A stretch of DNA of 64,000 nt, from positions 50,038 through 114,037 of the forward strand of contig NZ_JARNTW010000022.1 of NCBI RefSeq assembly GCF_029433105.1, given 5' to 3'. Position numbers and translations under genes: made by a program. The notes under the pieces were generated by a model. The model was not told where the DNA came from and made no database searches. It saw nothing but the letters and a program-made list of their open reading frames with translations. Of this stretch, positions 62,987 to 64,000 are shown in pieces. The stretch's first letter is position 1, and each line of letters begins with the position of its first letter. This stretch comes from Runella sp. MFBS21. GTDB lineage: Bacteria; Bacteroidota; Bacteroidia; Cytophagales; Spirosomataceae.

Positions 62987-63343
62987 TTAGTAAATACCAA
63001 GGCTACGCAGGTAAAGAATGGCACGGTAAGGCAAACGAAGAAACTTTCGGTAGCCCAATTGGTGCAACTGGTGAGCTTGCTCAGGAGTCAACAACCGAAA
63101 CAAATCGCCCTGACTCAACCCGCATTGTTTTTCATAGGCGGTCAGGCTGACGAGTTGAGTTTGGTAGTCAGGCAGGGGAAATACCTCAAGGAGATAATCC
63201 AATGCCCCTCTGGTGAGCAATCGCTTAGGACAATAGCCCATTTGTTTCAAACGGGATTGTTCCTCAGGGGTGAGGGCTTGCCAGAGCTGTCCCCTTTGCA
63301 ATCCCGACGCCTCCTCATACTCGTAGAAAAAACATCTTTTCAT
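62987..63343 (-). CDS. Small protein with internal duplication
   Basis: A 118-aa protein made of two similar halves: SGLQRGQLWQALTPEEQSRL with GYCPKRLLTRGALDYLLEVF, and CGLSQGDLFRLLTPEQAHQL with GYRKFLRLPYRAILYLRSLG. Each half pairs a GLxxGxLxxxLTPEQ helix with a second helix, perhaps a doubled HTH or protein-binding module. No family recognised. ATG start; in the minus-strand cassette. Confidence 0.55.
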   Translation of the reverse strand: MKRCFFYEYEEASGLQRGQLWQALTPEEQSRLKQMGYCPKRLLTRGALDYLLEVFPLPDYQTQLVSLTAYEKQCGLSQGDLFRLLTPEQAHQLHQLGYRKFLRLPYRAILYLRSLGIY

Positions 63344-63367
63344 GGCTGATAAAAGGATAGAAAAGAT

Positions 63368-63733
63368 TTATCGTCGAGGCGAACCACTGTTGGAATCATC
63401 CTCCTCGGTAGAGCGTCGGGGCGAACCTCCATTGTCATCATCATCATCTTCTTCCTGCTGCGATTCATCCTTGTCTGCCCCCCTCCGTTCGGATCCTTCC
63501 GTTTCCTGGGAAGGTTCTTGGGTTTTGTTGGTTGATTTACCGTCGGTGTCTTGATTGGCCGTGGTGTTGTTGGGCTTATTGGTCAAAGGTCGAATGAAGA
63601 TTAGGTAAAAGAACAGTAATAGAGCCATGACGATACCCAAGACGGTGAGGATGATTTTAAGCAGGGAGGAAGTGGGTTTGGCGGGTTCTTGCAAGGGCAA
63701 ACCCCCCAAATAGCGTTGTTGTAAATCATTCAT
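63368..63733 (-). CDS. Single-pass membrane protein with acidic tail
   Basis: A 121-aa protein: short N-part (MNDLQQRYLGGLPLQEPAKP), one membrane helix (about 23-47, LLKIILTVLGIVMALLLFFYLIFI), then a disordered, strongly charged tail (ESQQEEDDDDDNGGSPRR). The tail has two short repeats (GGSPRRSTEEDD / NSGSPRR). Unknown function. The ATG at 63733 overlaps the upstream gene by 8 bp; a start at 63748 is also possible. Confidence 0.55.
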   Translation of the reverse strand: MNDLQQRYLGGLPLQEPAKPTSSLLKIILTVLGIVMALLLFFYLIFIRPLTNKPNNTTANQDTDGKSTNKTQEPSQETEGSERRGADKDESQQEEDDDDDNGGSPRRSTEEDDSNSGSPRR

Positions 63734-63971
63734 GGGATTGAAGTACATCTAAAATGAGTTGAGAGATAATTTGTAGTTCAGCCACGACAAAATCGTGGGT
63801 TAAACCCGATTCAATGGACATGATTTCGTCACCGTCGAGTTGGTAACTAGCGACGACCTTCAAAGGCACATTGGGGTTGTCTTTAAAGACCTTTTGAGCG
63901 CGTTTTGCTTCGGCCAACATCTCACGGAGTTGTTGGGGCGAACATTGGTTAAGGTCTTCTTGGAGAATCAT
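63726..63971 (-). CDS. Hypothetical protein, 81 aa
   Basis: A small soluble protein (MILQEDLNQCSPQQLREMLA ... QLILDVLQSHE), helical at the start with a beta-like middle (VPLKVVASYQLDGDEIMSIES). No family recognised. It is the most upstream complete gene of the minus-strand cassette, which probably continues past the window end. Confidence 0.5.
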   Translation of the reverse strand: MILQEDLNQCSPQQLREMLAEAKRAQKVFKDNPNVPLKVVASYQLDGDEIMSIESGLTHDFVVAELQIISQLILDVLQSHE

Positions 63972-64000
63972 AGCCGTAAAAGGGGGGATTTAGGCTTTAG

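Noticed and set aside
63372..63379. CGTCGAGG, an 8-bp match to the tRNA-Arg 3' end, as attR
   Set aside because: Only eight bases match, inside a coding region; too short for an attachment site.

Overview
The window looks like chromosomal DNA of a Bacteroidetes bacterium of the order Cytophagales, probably Spirosomaceae-like (inference). The support is a type IX secretion sorting domain, a Bat-type VWA protein, the bacillithiol enzyme BshC, DUF4834 and DUF2853 proteins, a tricorn-type protease, an M20 ArgE-like deacetylase, no Shine-Dalgarno-like sites at the starts inspected, and several GTG/TTG starts. The window opens inside a subtilase gene and closes inside an accessory region.

Positions 1-17900 are ordinary core genome: batA, an RND/MMPL transporter, free methionine sulfoxide reductase, a GT9 glycosyltransferase, the siroheme synthase N-domain, xylulokinase, an alpha/beta hydrolase, a Bat-like membrane protein, isocitrate dehydrogenase, a Wzy-like polymerase, an AIM24-like protein and an M28 peptidase. 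Positions 17900-19200 are a repeat-rich island: a REP-associated tyrosine transposase (RAYT1) sits among G-rich tandem repeats and palindromes, one inside its own reading frame and one supplying its stop codon. The same palindrome also supplies the stop codon of uvrA.

Positions 19195-38000 hold uvrA, a tricorn protease, two secreted esterases, an EamA transporter, a biotin carrier protein with pyrH and frr, a rhodanese, a T9SS cargo protein coupled to a PASTA protein, an ABC permease, a GH43-like enzyme and serS. Positions 38000-39117 are a second repeat island with nested palindromes around another small Y1 transposase (RAYT2). Positions 39118-53083 return to core genes: lysC, a small hydrolase, GT2, bshC, mazG, an argE-like gene, a second alpha/beta hydrolase and hflX.

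At 53120 a tRNA-Arg(CCU) is followed at once by a tyrosine recombinase, the classic left edge of an integrated island. Its AT-rich cargo (about 54.7-61.6 kb) carries a tightly overlapped three-gene operon: a 1153-aa sensor with a long helical N-part and a C-terminal histidine-kinase-type ATPase, a stand-alone receiver, and a receiver fused to a TOPRIM-like nuclease domain. The layout matches the anti-phage two-component system Detocs (dtcA-dtcB-dtcC), with a TOPRIM domain in the place of the usual ATP-cleaving PNP effector. A DUF4145-type protein lies upstream on the same strand. The cargo is bracketed by two diverged direct repeats of about 125-135 bp rich in the motif GCTATCA. Beyond the right repeat lies a minus-strand cassette of small unrecognised genes (61884-63971: membrane proteins, an HTH-like protein and an internally duplicated protein) that runs towards the window end.
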